A stretch of 42,863 nt of DNA from a virus (IMGVR_UViG_3300027824_000005:1-42863); one strand, 5' to 3'. Positions 15,445 through 22,596 are shown, numbered from the stretch's first letter. The notes: generated from the sequence alone by a model not told the origin. A program made the numbers and translations.

Positions 15445-15595
15445 CGACCTGAAGGGCTGGCTGGTTGAGTGTGGTATGCACTCTTGCCGCTTTGGAGGGA
15501 CTGGCTCACGGGTGAAGTGGTACGATACTTGGCTGTTCATAGGACTCAACGGTTTCTGGGAGAGCTGGAGTATTGCGTTGAGGAAAGGTGTGTAG
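15425..15595 (+). CDS. small protein (56 aa)
   Basis: A short gene starting 20 bases before the helicase stop, with AAGG upstream. The peptide has two Cys (VECGMHSCRFGG) and an aromatic, Trp-rich second half (VKWYDTWLFIGLNGFWESW). No family recognised. Moderate support comes from start placement, composition and the phage-style overlap. It is followed by 186 bases without a gene. Confidence 0.5.
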   Translation: MECIKSDDLKGWLVECGMHSCRFGGTGSRVKWYDTWLFIGLNGFWESWSIALRKGV

Positions 15596-15781
15596 CTTTA
15601 CCCCGCAGGGGGGACTCGCGGCACCTCATAATAGAAAGCGCGGGATGTCCAAGAAAGGACTGTCGGTAGCTAAACCGCCTTACGGCGGTGGCCGGTACGG
15701 GCTCCCCAAGGGGTTCCGAGAGGAACAAACCCCTGGATGTTCTACCGGAGTAGAAACTCGGTTTCAGTAGGATAGAGTACT
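15596..15781 (+). other. structured non-coding region between helicase and primase
   Basis: No credible reading frame. Three hairpins follow each other. (i) ACCGCC/GGCGGT, 15674-15679 with 15684-15689, 4-base loop. (ii) GTTCC/GGAAC, 15713-15717 with 15722-15726, capped by GAGA, a GNRA tetraloop, and extended by GGG/CCC across a three-A bulge. (iii) a 7-bp stem with one bulged G, 15744-15751 with 15756-15762. It could be a small RNA, a 5' leader controlling the primase, or a replication-origin element. No tRNA fold fits and no promoter matching the four listed was found inside. Confidence 0.55.
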
Positions 15782-16711
15782 GTGACCGAGCAAAGCGAGG
15801 GCACCAGTAGTATGAGAAGCATGAGCGCGTTTTCTTCCGACGTGCTCAGGTCGTGGCTGGAGAAGCATTTCGATGCTCATTCAGCAAGCCTGGGACAGGA
15901 GATGACTTTCCCCTGTCCCAGGTGCGACCATCCTAGTTTCTTTTTCAACCTTCGTAAGGGTGTGGGGTTCTGCCATCATGCCTCATGCCACTGGAAACCT
16001 ACGGTGGCAGCTCTTGTGGAGGTCTGTGGCGTAGAACCCGACCAGTTCTCTTATACAAAAGCGCAACCTACCTCAACGTCCAGTCATAGGGTCATCCTGC
16101 CCGAGCCTCATAAACCCATCCTGGTTAGAAGCGATGACGGCGAACTCTTGACATGGGACCAGCAGGCTCTCAGTTGGCTGCTGGGGCGCGGTCTGGCGCT
16201 AAAGGACGTAGAAAGGTTCGATCTCCAAAGCGACGCCGAGCGCATATACGTGCCCATCAAGGAAGATGGCAAGCTGGTCAATTGGGTTGGCCGCTTGAAG
16301 CCCGGAGTCGAACACCCCCGGCGTTACCTATACGCCCCAGGGGTTTCCACGACGCACTATCTCTTCGGCTGGGACGAGTGTAAGCATTGGCCTACGCTCG
16401 TCCTGGTCGAGAACACCTTCAATGCTATATGGTTGCGGAACGAGTTGCACTGTACCACGAACTTCGGCTCGTATCTGTCCGAGACGCAGGCCCGCAAGAT
16501 CAGCCAATCCAAGGTACGCAGCGTAGCGATCTTGTGGGATGAGGGGGCGGGGGTCAATGCCGAAAAGGCTGTACTGGCCCTCAGGAACCAAGGCGTCGCT
16601 GCCGCGTATTTGCGCTTGACCGGACAGCCCGACAACCATGATTTGCAATTCCTCAAGGAAAAGGCTATAATAGTACATGAGCACGCTCGATTGGGGCGGG
16701 TGGCAGCTTGA
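15782..16711 (+). CDS. DnaG-type DNA primase
   Basis: A 309-residue primase. The N-terminal CHC2-type zinc finger is at about residues 44-71 (CPRC, then GFCHHASC). A linker leads to a Toprim domain in the second half, with the conserved Glu in LVLVENTFNAIW near 206 and the acidic strand AILWDEGAGVNA near 255. The DxD of Toprim reads DEG, so the second Asp is replaced. It lacks the C-terminal helicase-binding domain of DnaG, as many phage primases do. Start is GTG 15782 with AGGATAGAG upstream; ATG 15812 is an alternative. Promoter P3 lies inside its 3' end. Confidence 0.85.
   Translation: MTEQSEGTSSMRSMSAFSSDVLRSWLEKHFDAHSASLGQEMTFPCPRCDHPSFFFNLRKGVGFCHHASCHWKPTVAALVEVCGVEPDQFSYTKAQPTSTSSHRVILPEPHKPILVRSDDGELLTWDQQALSWLLGRGLALKDVERFDLQSDAERIYVPIKEDGKLVNWVGRLKPGVEHPRRYLYAPGVSTTHYLFGWDECKHWPTLVLVENTFNAIWLRNELHCTTNFGSYLSETQARKISQSKVRSVAILWDEGAGVNAEKAVLALRNQGVAAAYLRLTGQPDNHDLQFLKEKAIIVHEHARLGRVAA
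16643..16671 (+). promoter_or_regulatory. sigma-70-type promoter P3 (AAAAGGCTATAAT family), leaderless arrangement
   Basis: -35 TTGCAA at 16643-16648, 17-base spacer, -10 TATAAT at 16666-16671 preceded by AAAAGGC, all inside the primase coding region. The usual distance places the transcription start at 16677-16679, where the ATG of the next gene begins (16677). The mRNA would therefore be leaderless. It should drive the CxxC-tail gene and the DNA polymerase. Confidence 0.82.
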
Positions 16712-16949
16712 AAGGATACCGCCCGACAGCCAAGCCTACTTCTTCCACTGCCCGCGGTGCGGGTGCAACTGGATTACCCCGCGCCCTAGGTGTGGGGGTA
16801 AGGTCATCAACGGTTGGAACGATGTCAACCAGGGCTGTGGAGAACGTATCCCGTTCCACGTCCAGTACTTAATGAGCGTTTTCAGCGCGTTGCCAGGCTC
16901 AATGAACGTACAGTCGATGGTTTCTACGGGGGGATCGGATGAAGGTTGA
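16677..16949 (+). CDS. Cys-rich protein of the CxxC-tail group (90 aa)
   Basis: Two Cys clusters (FHCPRCGC near residue 24, PRCGG then QGCGERIPF near 38-58), followed by a hydrophobic HVQYLMSVFSAL segment, so the knuckle-plus-helix layout is present with a loop inserted between Cys residues. A polar Ser/Gly end is extra. The start codon coincides with the expected start point of promoter P3; no Shine-Dalgarno is well placed. Function unknown. Confidence 0.6.
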   Translation: MSTLDWGGWQLERIPPDSQAYFFHCPRCGCNWITPRPRCGGKVINGWNDVNQGCGERIPFHVQYLMSVFSALPGSMNVQSMVSTGGSDEG

Positions 16950-17103
16950 CCCACTAAACTGCCCGAAGGCCATCTCAACTCTCCTGCTGCCAATGACCGT
17001 GTTCAAAGGTATGACCCCCAGCGAAGTGATCGAGTTCATCAAAGCCTGGGGGATACCGCTCAAGGAGGAGCCCAGTGAACGAGTGCGTAACGTGCAGGGT
17101 TGA
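16939..17103 (+). CDS. small protein (54 aa)
   Basis: Short gene between the Cys-rich protein and the polymerase, overlapping both (11 and 29 bases). The peptide starts MKVDPLNCPKAI and contains an amphipathic middle helix (TPSEVIEFIKAWG). No family recognised. Helix spacing and coupling to the polymerase suggest a small accessory protein, but this is weakly supported. Confidence 0.45.
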   Translation: MKVDPLNCPKAISTLLLPMTVFKGMTPSEVIEFIKAWGIPLKEEPSERVRNVQG

Positions 17104-19843
17104 TGACGGGGGCGCCCCCAAGTGCAAGCTAGGCACCTTCTCCCCGCCGCAGGGACCGCGGCAGGTCGAGATCAAGGGGCACTCCCTCCAGTGCATCATC
17201 ACCAGCCGCAAGACTGAGAAGCCCTTCTGCCGCGGTGACTGCTATCAGCGGACCTACGACATTGCCATCGTCGCGTCCAACCCGGGCCATGAGGACGACC
17301 GCGCCGGCTACCCCTTTGCAGGGCAGGTCGGCGACGTGCTCCTGGACTTCCTCTGGAACAGTAAGTTCGACCCGGACAAGACGTTCGTTACCTATGCCGT
17401 GAAGTGCAAGCCGCCCAAGGGGCGCAAGCCTGCTCTCGCGGAGATCGGCACCTGTCAGGCGGCCTACCTGAACGACGAGCTAGAGCGGGCCAAGCCGAAG
17501 GTGGTCATGCTCCTGGGAGCCATCCCCCTGCGGGTCTTCAACCTCCACCAGGAGGGCGGCATCACGTCCATCCGGGGGCAGGTCTTCGAGCGTAAGCTGC
17601 CCAGCGGGCATCCGGTCAAGGTCGTCCCGAGCCTGGACCCGTCACAGTTCCTCTACGCGCAGAACCCGCACTACCAGCGGCGCTGCCATGACGATTACCG
17701 CTTGGCCATGACGCAGATCCTTGGGATAGGGGCATTCGAGCCGTACCGGAAGACCCCGTATACGCTCGTCGAAACCGAGGCTGACGTTGACAAGCTGGTT
17801 GGGCTCCTTGAGCGGTTGCCTATCTTCGCGTTCGACACGGAGACTTGCGGGTTCCCCTGGACCAAGGAACCGATCCTGAACCTGTCCTTCTCCTGGGGTG
17901 AGACTGCGGACACCAACTGGATCGTCCCCATCAACCACCAGGACCCGGAGCTGTACGAGGACTGGAAGCAGAAGAAGGCCAGCCTGCACGGGCCGGCGCG
18001 CGACGAGCTAAAGAAGATGCGCCTCATCAAGAGCTACTGGGGCAGCATCGGGAAGACCTATGACGAGATGAACACTCTGGCCCGCATGATGGAGGCCAGT
18101 GAGGGGCACCGCATCTTCAGCAAGTTCAAGCCGGTGTTTGAGAGCCCGGACATTGCCAAGATCGCCCACAACCTCAAGTTCGACGCATGCGTGTTGTATG
18201 GCTGGGGGCACATGGGCCTCAAGGGGTTCCTCTGGGACACCATGCTCATGCACCATGTCCTGGACGAAGCGTACCCCCACGACCTGAAGTCCCTGGCCGA
18301 CATTGAGTTCCACGTCGGGCCGTACGCGGACCCGGTGCGGGAGATCACCGGCAAGGGCGACAAGCTAAAGGAGACGTACGACCGGGTGCCGGACGACATT
18401 CTGTGGCAGTATGGGGCCACCGACTCCGAGTGCGCGTGGCGCCTGTGGCAGCTATACCGCGACCGCCTCCAGGAGAAGCCGCACCTCTGGAAGCTGTACC
18501 ACGAGGAGACGGAGCCGGCGATCCGGTACTTTGTCAAGGCCGAGATCGGCGGGGGCTATATCTACAAGGACCGACTCCATGCGGTCAAAGGCAACTACGA
18601 AGAGGATCAGGAGACCCTGTTGGTGGAGCTACGCGGGCTCACCACGCCGGACTTCAACCCGTCCTCCAACGAGAACGTGCGCGACGCCCTCAAGCGGGAG
18701 GGCTTCACGAAGGAAGTGCTGGACGAGTTCGCGGCCAACGGCTACAACGTCTCGAAAGAGCGGCTAGCCGAGCTAGACCAGAAGACGCCCATCGCTGCCA
18801 AGGTCATGACCTACCGCAACAACCGCAAGATGATCTCCACCTACCTGGACCGAATGATCGAGGACTTGGACTACGATGGTAACCTACGGTACCAATGGAA
18901 ACTGCACGGAACTGAGACTGGCCGTACGTCGTGCACCCTATTGCAACAGGTGCCACGCTTCGACACGAAGATCAGGGACAAGGGTCGGTGGAACCTACGA
19001 GACATCTTCGGCATCGAACTCGAAGACGAGTGGTACGTCTACATGGACTACTCGCAGATCGAGCTACGCATCCTCGGAATCCTCGCGGAGGACACGGAGA
19101 TGCAGCGCCTCTTTGCGGAGGGCGCGAACATCCACCGCGAGACGGCGGCGACAGTCCTAGAGATCGCCCCCGACCAGGTGTCCGACTTCAACCGGCAGCT
19201 TGGCAAGAAGATCAATTTCGGCCTAGCCTACGGCTCCGAGGGCTACCGGCTCGCCAAGACCGGGGAGTGGGAGGACGCCCATGGAAATCGAAAACTCATT
19301 ACGCTGTCCGAAGTGCAATCGTTTATGGGTAGGTTTCGTGAGCGTTTCCGCGGTGTTGCTCACTACACTGCCGATCTACCGCTCCAAGTCCGAATTAACG
19401 GCGGGGTACTGCGCACCGTGTTTGGCCGCGAGCGCCACTTTGGTGCCCTCCTTAGTGCCGCTGACGAGCAAAGACGAAAGCACGCGGAACGCGCCGCAAT
19501 CAATGCGTCAATACAATCGCCTGCTGGCGGGATTACAGTACGTACCATTATCCAGATCGGGATGCTCCTGGACCATTTCGCCGGAGAGTTTCCAGGCATA
19601 TACAAGCACGCCCGGATGGTCAATACGGTGCATGACAGTATCGCCTTCGCCGTGCGCGCGGGACTTATCGACTGGTTTGTGCCAGCGATGCGGACTATTG
19701 CTCAGCGAGCTATCCCTGAGCTTGGAGGGGCGACCTTCCCCATCGACTTCGGGATAGGCAAGTCGTGGGCAGAAGCAGAAAACAACAAGATCAAGTGGGA
19801 GGCATGGGAACGTGGTGAAAGACGATTTCTGGAAACGGTTTAG
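17075..19843 (+). CDS. DNA polymerase family A with N-terminal uracil-DNA-glycosylase-like domain
   Basis: A 922-residue fusion. N-terminal part (about 1-235): Cys-rich start, then the family 4-like UDG core: VASNPGHEDDRAGYPFAG near 68, an NxxKCxPP-like AVKCKPPKGRKP, KPKVVMLLGAIPLRVF, and PSLDPSQFLY where active UDGs have HPS. The 3'-5' exonuclease follows: FAFDTET near 251, HNLKFD near 364, YGATDSE near 445. Polymerase: motif A DYSQIELR near 658, motif B KKINFGLAYG near 710, motif C NTVHDSIAF near 849 (HDS instead of HDE). Size and layout recall the SPO1-type phage polymerase. Function: processive genome replication with proofreading. Whether the UDG part acts or only recognises uracil is open, since the His of HPS is missing. 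Expected to be driven by P3. Confidence 0.93.
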   Translation: MNECVTCRVDDGGAPKCKLGTFSPPQGPRQVEIKGHSLQCIITSRKTEKPFCRGDCYQRTYDIAIVASNPGHEDDRAGYPFAGQVGDVLLDFLWNSKFDPDKTFVTYAVKCKPPKGRKPALAEIGTCQAAYLNDELERAKPKVVMLLGAIPLRVFNLHQEGGITSIRGQVFERKLPSGHPVKVVPSLDPSQFLYAQNPHYQRRCHDDYRLAMTQILGIGAFEPYRKTPYTLVETEADVDKLVGLLERLPIFAFDTETCGFPWTKEPILNLSFSWGETADTNWIVPINHQDPELYEDWKQKKASLHGPARDELKKMRLIKSYWGSIGKTYDEMNTLARMMEASEGHRIFSKFKPVFESPDIAKIAHNLKFDACVLYGWGHMGLKGFLWDTMLMHHVLDEAYPHDLKSLADIEFHVGPYADPVREITGKGDKLKETYDRVPDDILWQYGATDSECAWRLWQLYRDRLQEKPHLWKLYHEETEPAIRYFVKAEIGGGYIYKDRLHAVKGNYEEDQETLLVELRGLTTPDFNPSSNENVRDALKREGFTKEVLDEFAANGYNVSKERLAELDQKTPIAAKVMTYRNNRKMISTYLDRMIEDLDYDGNLRYQWKLHGTETGRTSCTLLQQVPRFDTKIRDKGRWNLRDIFGIELEDEWYVYMDYSQIELRILGILAEDTEMQRLFAEGANIHRETAATVLEIAPDQVSDFNRQLGKKINFGLAYGSEGYRLAKTGEWEDAHGNRKLITLSEVQSFMGRFRERFRGVAHYTADLPLQVRINGGVLRTVFGRERHFGALLSAADEQRRKHAERAAINASIQSPAGGITVRTIIQIGMLLDHFAGEFPGIYKHARMVNTVHDSIAFAVRAGLIDWFVPAMRTIAQRAIPELGGATFPIDFGIGKSWAEAENNKIKWEAWERGERRFLETV

Positions 19844-20114
19844 CGCTCTCGCACTGGTGTGCGGGATCTGGTTTGTCTTCGGCGTAGGCTGCGCTACGGT
19901 GGCCATCGACGGCAACAAGCAGTTCATCCACACGGTGGGTGACTCGCAGGCGCACACCCATCCCTGTGTGCCGCCGCCGGATAGCTGCCCTGTCACCCCG
20001 CAGCCCTTGTGCGCGGACGTGGTAGGCGGCACCATCTCAAACAACGCGGCGATGGTCATCCCCGCAGTGTTTGGGGCTATCGTGACGGCCGTCGTCCATG
20101 CGTTCGTCCCGTGA
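19812..20114 (+). CDS. putative membrane protein, lipobox-like N-terminus and C-terminal helix (100 aa)
   Basis: N-terminus: charged residues (KDDFWKR), hydrophobic core about 11-26, then GVGC, a weak lipobox with Cys27. Middle: Pro/Cys/His-rich, probably periplasmic. C-terminus: hydrophobic segment (MVIPAVFGAIVTAVVHAF). A lipoprotein-like start with a C-terminal transmembrane helix is the layout of unimolecular spanins, but the linker is short and the gene is far from any lysis cassette. GTG 19812 is chosen for spacing from GGGAGG. It overlaps the polymerase end by 32 bases. Confidence 0.6.
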   Translation: MVKDDFWKRFSALALVCGIWFVFGVGCATVAIDGNKQFIHTVGDSQAHTHPCVPPPDSCPVTPQPLCADVVGGTISNNAAMVIPAVFGAIVTAVVHAFVP

Positions 20115-20572
20115 GCGAAGTAACCTTCTACCTAGAGGAACTGTACGAGCCGGCTACTGGCCAGCTAGCCTACCGGTTCGTCCCGAAGACGCTGGACGTG
20201 GCAGGCGACTTCCAGATCGACGAGTCCAACATCGAGGGTGAGCTATGCCGTATGGGCCAGCTTATCGCCTGCTACGGGGAGATCCAGGCGAACCTGAAGG
20301 CCGCCCTCGCGCGCCGTGAGGACGCCGCTAAGAGAGAATGGGCGGCGGCCTTCCTGCGGTTCCAGCAGGCCGGCAAGACGACGGTGGACGCGCTGAAGGC
20401 CCAGGCCGAGACAGACCCGGCGGTCCAGGCAGCCAACGTCAACCGCAGGCAGTTCGAGGAACAATTTGCGAAGATCGACAACTACTTTAAGGCGCTTCTG
20501 CGCAAGTGTGACTGCCTTACTGCACTCACTTACAAGATCAAAGCGGAGTTCCAGCGTGGAGACCGAGGATAG
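20111..20572 (+). CDS. helical protein, possible UvsY-like recombination mediator (153 aa)
   Basis: After a short beta start the protein is helical and charged: ESNIEGELCRMGQLIACYGE, a Lys/Arg/Ala helix, then FEEQFAKIDNYFKALLRKCD and a closing IKAEF. The pattern and length resemble T4 UvsY-type mediators, which load the recombinase onto SSB-coated DNA. The neighbourhood (polymerase upstream; SSB and RecA downstream) fits. This is inference from pattern, not an identified motif. GTG 20111 overlaps the previous TGA. Confidence 0.6.
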   Translation: MSEVTFYLEELYEPATGQLAYRFVPKTLDVAGDFQIDESNIEGELCRMGQLIACYGEIQANLKAALARREDAAKREWAAAFLRFQQAGKTTVDALKAQAETDPAVQAANVNRRQFEEQFAKIDNYFKALLRKCDCLTALTYKIKAEFQRGDRG

Positions 20573-20957
20573 TCCTACCAAGCCCGACGACGCCCTAGAG
20601 ATCAACGAAGGCGACAAGATGGTCCAGATGATCTGGTGGGATCAAGTACTGGAGCTAACGAAGATCGCTAACAGCGTCTTGGTGGGGGTGAACAACCCTT
20701 CCCTTCTCAACAGGGTATACCTTCAGGTCTACCCGGTGGGTGGCGGCATCAACCTGTGGGACTGCCACGACGCGGCGCAGCCTATAGCCCGTTGGACGGG
20801 GGCCAAGGAAGCCATCAAGGGGTTGAAGAACGTCCTCAAGATATGGATCAACAAGGCGGCCAAGGACGCTATTTCCATGGCGACGGCCGCGTCGACACTG
20901 GAGCTATTCATCCGTGAGCAGATGAAGGAGCATAACGCAGGGGATCTCGATGAATAA
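20556..20957 (+). CDS. hypothetical protein (133 aa)
   Basis: GTG 20556 lies inside the previous gene with GGAG upstream; in-frame ATG 20466 would overlap far more. Predicted mixed fold with WDQVLELTKIANSVLVG, a beta middle (RVYLQVYPVGG) and a long C-terminal helix. No family recognised. Sits in the recombination block. Confidence 0.55.
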   Translation: METEDSPTKPDDALEINEGDKMVQMIWWDQVLELTKIANSVLVGVNNPSLLNRVYLQVYPVGGGINLWDCHDAAQPIARWTGAKEAIKGLKNVLKIWINKAAKDAISMATAASTLELFIREQMKEHNAGDLDE

Positions 20958-21126
20958 GAACGAAGTGGTCTTTTTCATAGGGCTCATTAAAGCGCAAGAG
21001 TTGATTGAAGGGTGCACCTATGACAGGGAGTACTTCAGGATAACGCGCAGGCGTCTCAAGGAAATGGAAAAGGCTTTGATGGCTCTTGTGGAGGATACTT
21101 GCAGTGACTCGGAAAAAAGGCTATAA
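20950..21126 (+). CDS. small charged protein (58 aa)
   Basis: A short helical protein (hydrophobic start VVFFIGLIKAQEL, then Arg/Lys-rich TRRRLKEMEKAL) ending Glu-Lys-Arg-Leu-stop. The last codons AAA AGG CTA TAA are also the invariant AAAAGGCTATAA of promoter P4, so the stop codon lies inside the -10 box. The ATG overlaps the end of the upstream gene. Function unknown. Confidence 0.5.
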   Translation: MNKNEVVFFIGLIKAQELIEGCTYDREYFRITRRRLKEMEKALMALVEDTCSDSEKRL

Positions 21127-21127
21127 T
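21099..21127 (+). promoter_or_regulatory. sigma-70-type promoter P4 (AAAAGGCTATAAT family)
   Basis: -35 TTGCAG at 21099-21104, 17-base spacer, -10 TATAAT at 21122-21127 preceded by AAAAAAGGC, overlapping the 3' end of the 58-residue gene. The predicted start is about 21134, within the ribosome site GGTGGAGGA (21131-21139), giving a leader of about 13 nt before ATG 21147. It drives the SSB/RecA group. Confidence 0.85.
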
Positions 21128-21146
21128 ATAGGTGGAGGATCGCACA

Positions 21147-21335
21147 ATGGCTGTTAAGTCCGTAGCTTTCCATTTGGAGTTTGACGTGACGGATCTTGTC
21201 CGTCTTCTACTGGCCGAGGTCGGCCGAACACTAGACCCCGTAACCGAGGTCGCCAACATCAACGTAGACGAGCAGGGCAAGGGTACACTTGTGGTGCTTC
21301 CCAAGGCCCAGGTCGATGCAGGAGAACCGCAGTAA
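21147..21335 (+). CDS. hypothetical protein (62 aa)
   Basis: First gene after promoter P4. ATG 21147 is chosen because GGTGGAGG precedes it; GTG 21132 in the same frame lies in the ribosome site itself. Compact beta-helix pattern (VAFHLEFDVTDLVRLLLAEV, then GTLVVLPKAQV). No family recognised. It shares one base with the SSB start. Confidence 0.6.
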   Translation: MAVKSVAFHLEFDVTDLVRLLLAEVGRTLDPVTEVANINVDEQGKGTLVVLPKAQVDAGEPQ

Positions 21336-22339
21336 TGGGTTTCACGTATTACCAGAACGACAACGAGTTCGTGCAGAAGGACGTTGCGAATGATCGTAGC
21401 GGCAAGTTCTACAACCTGAAGAAGGGTGTGACGGTTGTGCGCATCCTGCCGGCGTACTCCCCGCGGGGAAAGTGGTACGAAGAGATCGTCGAGCACATCT
21501 TCAATGTGAACGGCAAGCTGGGTAACTTCGTGTGTCCGGCATCCGTGACCGAGGGCGGCTTCGCCTGCCCGATCTGTGCCTACGGACAGGAGCTACGCAA
21601 GTCCCAAGGCGCCGAGGACCAGGAGCTTAGCAAGGCTCTTGGCCGCCGGTTCCATTGGCTGTTCAACGCAGTCATCCTGGCTGACCCGGAGAACAAGGCG
21701 TTCCCTGGCGTCACGGTACTCAAGACGCCGACTCAGGTGAAGCAGATCATCACCAAGTACGACGTGCACACGGAGTACGGGAACGTCACGGACTTGGAGA
21801 AGGGCTTCAATTTCGAGATCACCCGAGAGGGCTCGACGAAGACCGACACCAAGTACACCACGATGCCTTCCAGACATCAGACTAGTATTGTGGCGATCCT
21901 GGCTTCCAAGAGCATTGACATCAACAAGCTGGAGCTGGTTCAGCTAGACAAGGCAATCCAGACGAAGACTGAGGGCGAACTGATCGACGCTCTCAGGGGC
22001 GCGGGCGTGCAACGCGCGTTCGCAGGCGCCGGTTCCAGCCAATCTGCGCCGACCCCGGTGGCCCCGCCCGCCGTGCCCACGCCCGTGCCCGCCTCGGCGC
22101 CGGCTCCCGCGGCTGCCCCTGTGGCAGCATCGCAGAGTACGCCGGACCCGTTGCAGGGTACGGTGGTGGAGCGCCCGGGTGGACTCCCGACCATCCTGCC
22201 GCCGGCAGGAACGGAGTTCAAGGTCATTACGCAGGTCAACAACCCAGCCGGGACTGTGATCCCGATCGAGCAGCTAGTGACACCGACGCCGACGGCGCCG
22301 ATCCTTCCTAGCTCGCCGCCTCCGCTGCCCCGTGGCTAA
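21335..22339 (+). CDS. single-stranded DNA-binding protein (T4 gp32-like)
   Basis: A 334-residue SSB. The OB-fold region has VVRILPA near residue 35, then a zinc-site candidate FVCP and CPIC (Cys near 66, 78, 81), RFHWLFNAVIL, GVTVLKTPTQV and VTDLEKGFNFEI, the pattern of gp32-type proteins. From about residue 230 the protein is Ala/Pro-rich and probably disordered, ending PPPLPRG. The classic acidic C-terminal tail is missing. Role: coating ssDNA during replication and recombination. It overlaps the next gene by eight bases and is probably made from P4. Confidence 0.85.
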   Translation: MGFTYYQNDNEFVQKDVANDRSGKFYNLKKGVTVVRILPAYSPRGKWYEEIVEHIFNVNGKLGNFVCPASVTEGGFACPICAYGQELRKSQGAEDQELSKALGRRFHWLFNAVILADPENKAFPGVTVLKTPTQVKQIITKYDVHTEYGNVTDLEKGFNFEITREGSTKTDTKYTTMPSRHQTSIVAILASKSIDINKLELVQLDKAIQTKTEGELIDALRGAGVQRAFAGAGSSQSAPTPVAPPAVPTPVPASAPAPAAAPVAASQSTPDPLQGTVVERPGGLPTILPPAGTEFKVITQVNNPAGTVIPIEQLVTPTPTAPILPSSPPPLPRG

Positions 22340-22595
22340 GGCGAAGACGCGACTGACAGCCGCCCAATGGAAGGCGCTGGAGCTAAGGCATGCTGCCGGG
22401 GAATCCCTCGGCAGCATTGCCCGCTCCCTTGACGTAGACGTATCCTACTTCTGCAAGCTGTGGAAGCGACGTAACCTTCCCAAGCCTGACAGAGCTTTCA
22501 TCCCAGGGAACAAGACTGGAACAGTTTCACCGGCCCCGCCTCCTTCGGCACCGCCGGTTCCGAACACCAAACCGAAGATCTGGGAAGTGAGGTAG
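22332..22595 (+). CDS. helix-turn-helix protein (87 aa)
   Basis: Residues 8-45 read as a homeodomain-like HTH: TAAQWKALELRHAAGESLGS, then IARSLDVDVSYFCKLWKRR, the second and third helices of a transposase/resolvase-type DNA-binding fold. A Pro-rich tail follows. GTG start inside the SSB gene. It probably binds DNA as a regulator or recombination accessory; the target is unknown. Confidence 0.65.
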   Translation: MAKAKTRLTAAQWKALELRHAAGESLGSIARSLDVDVSYFCKLWKRRNLPKPDRAFIPGNKTGTVSPAPPPSAPPVPNTKPKIWEVR

Positions 22596-22596
22596 C

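Noticed and set aside
15627-15632. CATAAT as a fifth promoter -10
   Set aside because: No -35 at a 16-18 base distance and no AAAAGGC block.
15640-15762. Possible tRNA or tmRNA in the gap before the primase
   Set aside because: Stems have 4-base loops and the order does not make a cloverleaf; no T-arm consensus and no matching acceptor stem.
17404-19757. Frames of 60-160 residues inside the polymerase in other frames
   Set aside because: Arg/Ser/Ala-rich shadow translations of a well-supported gene; none has a ribosome site with motif support.
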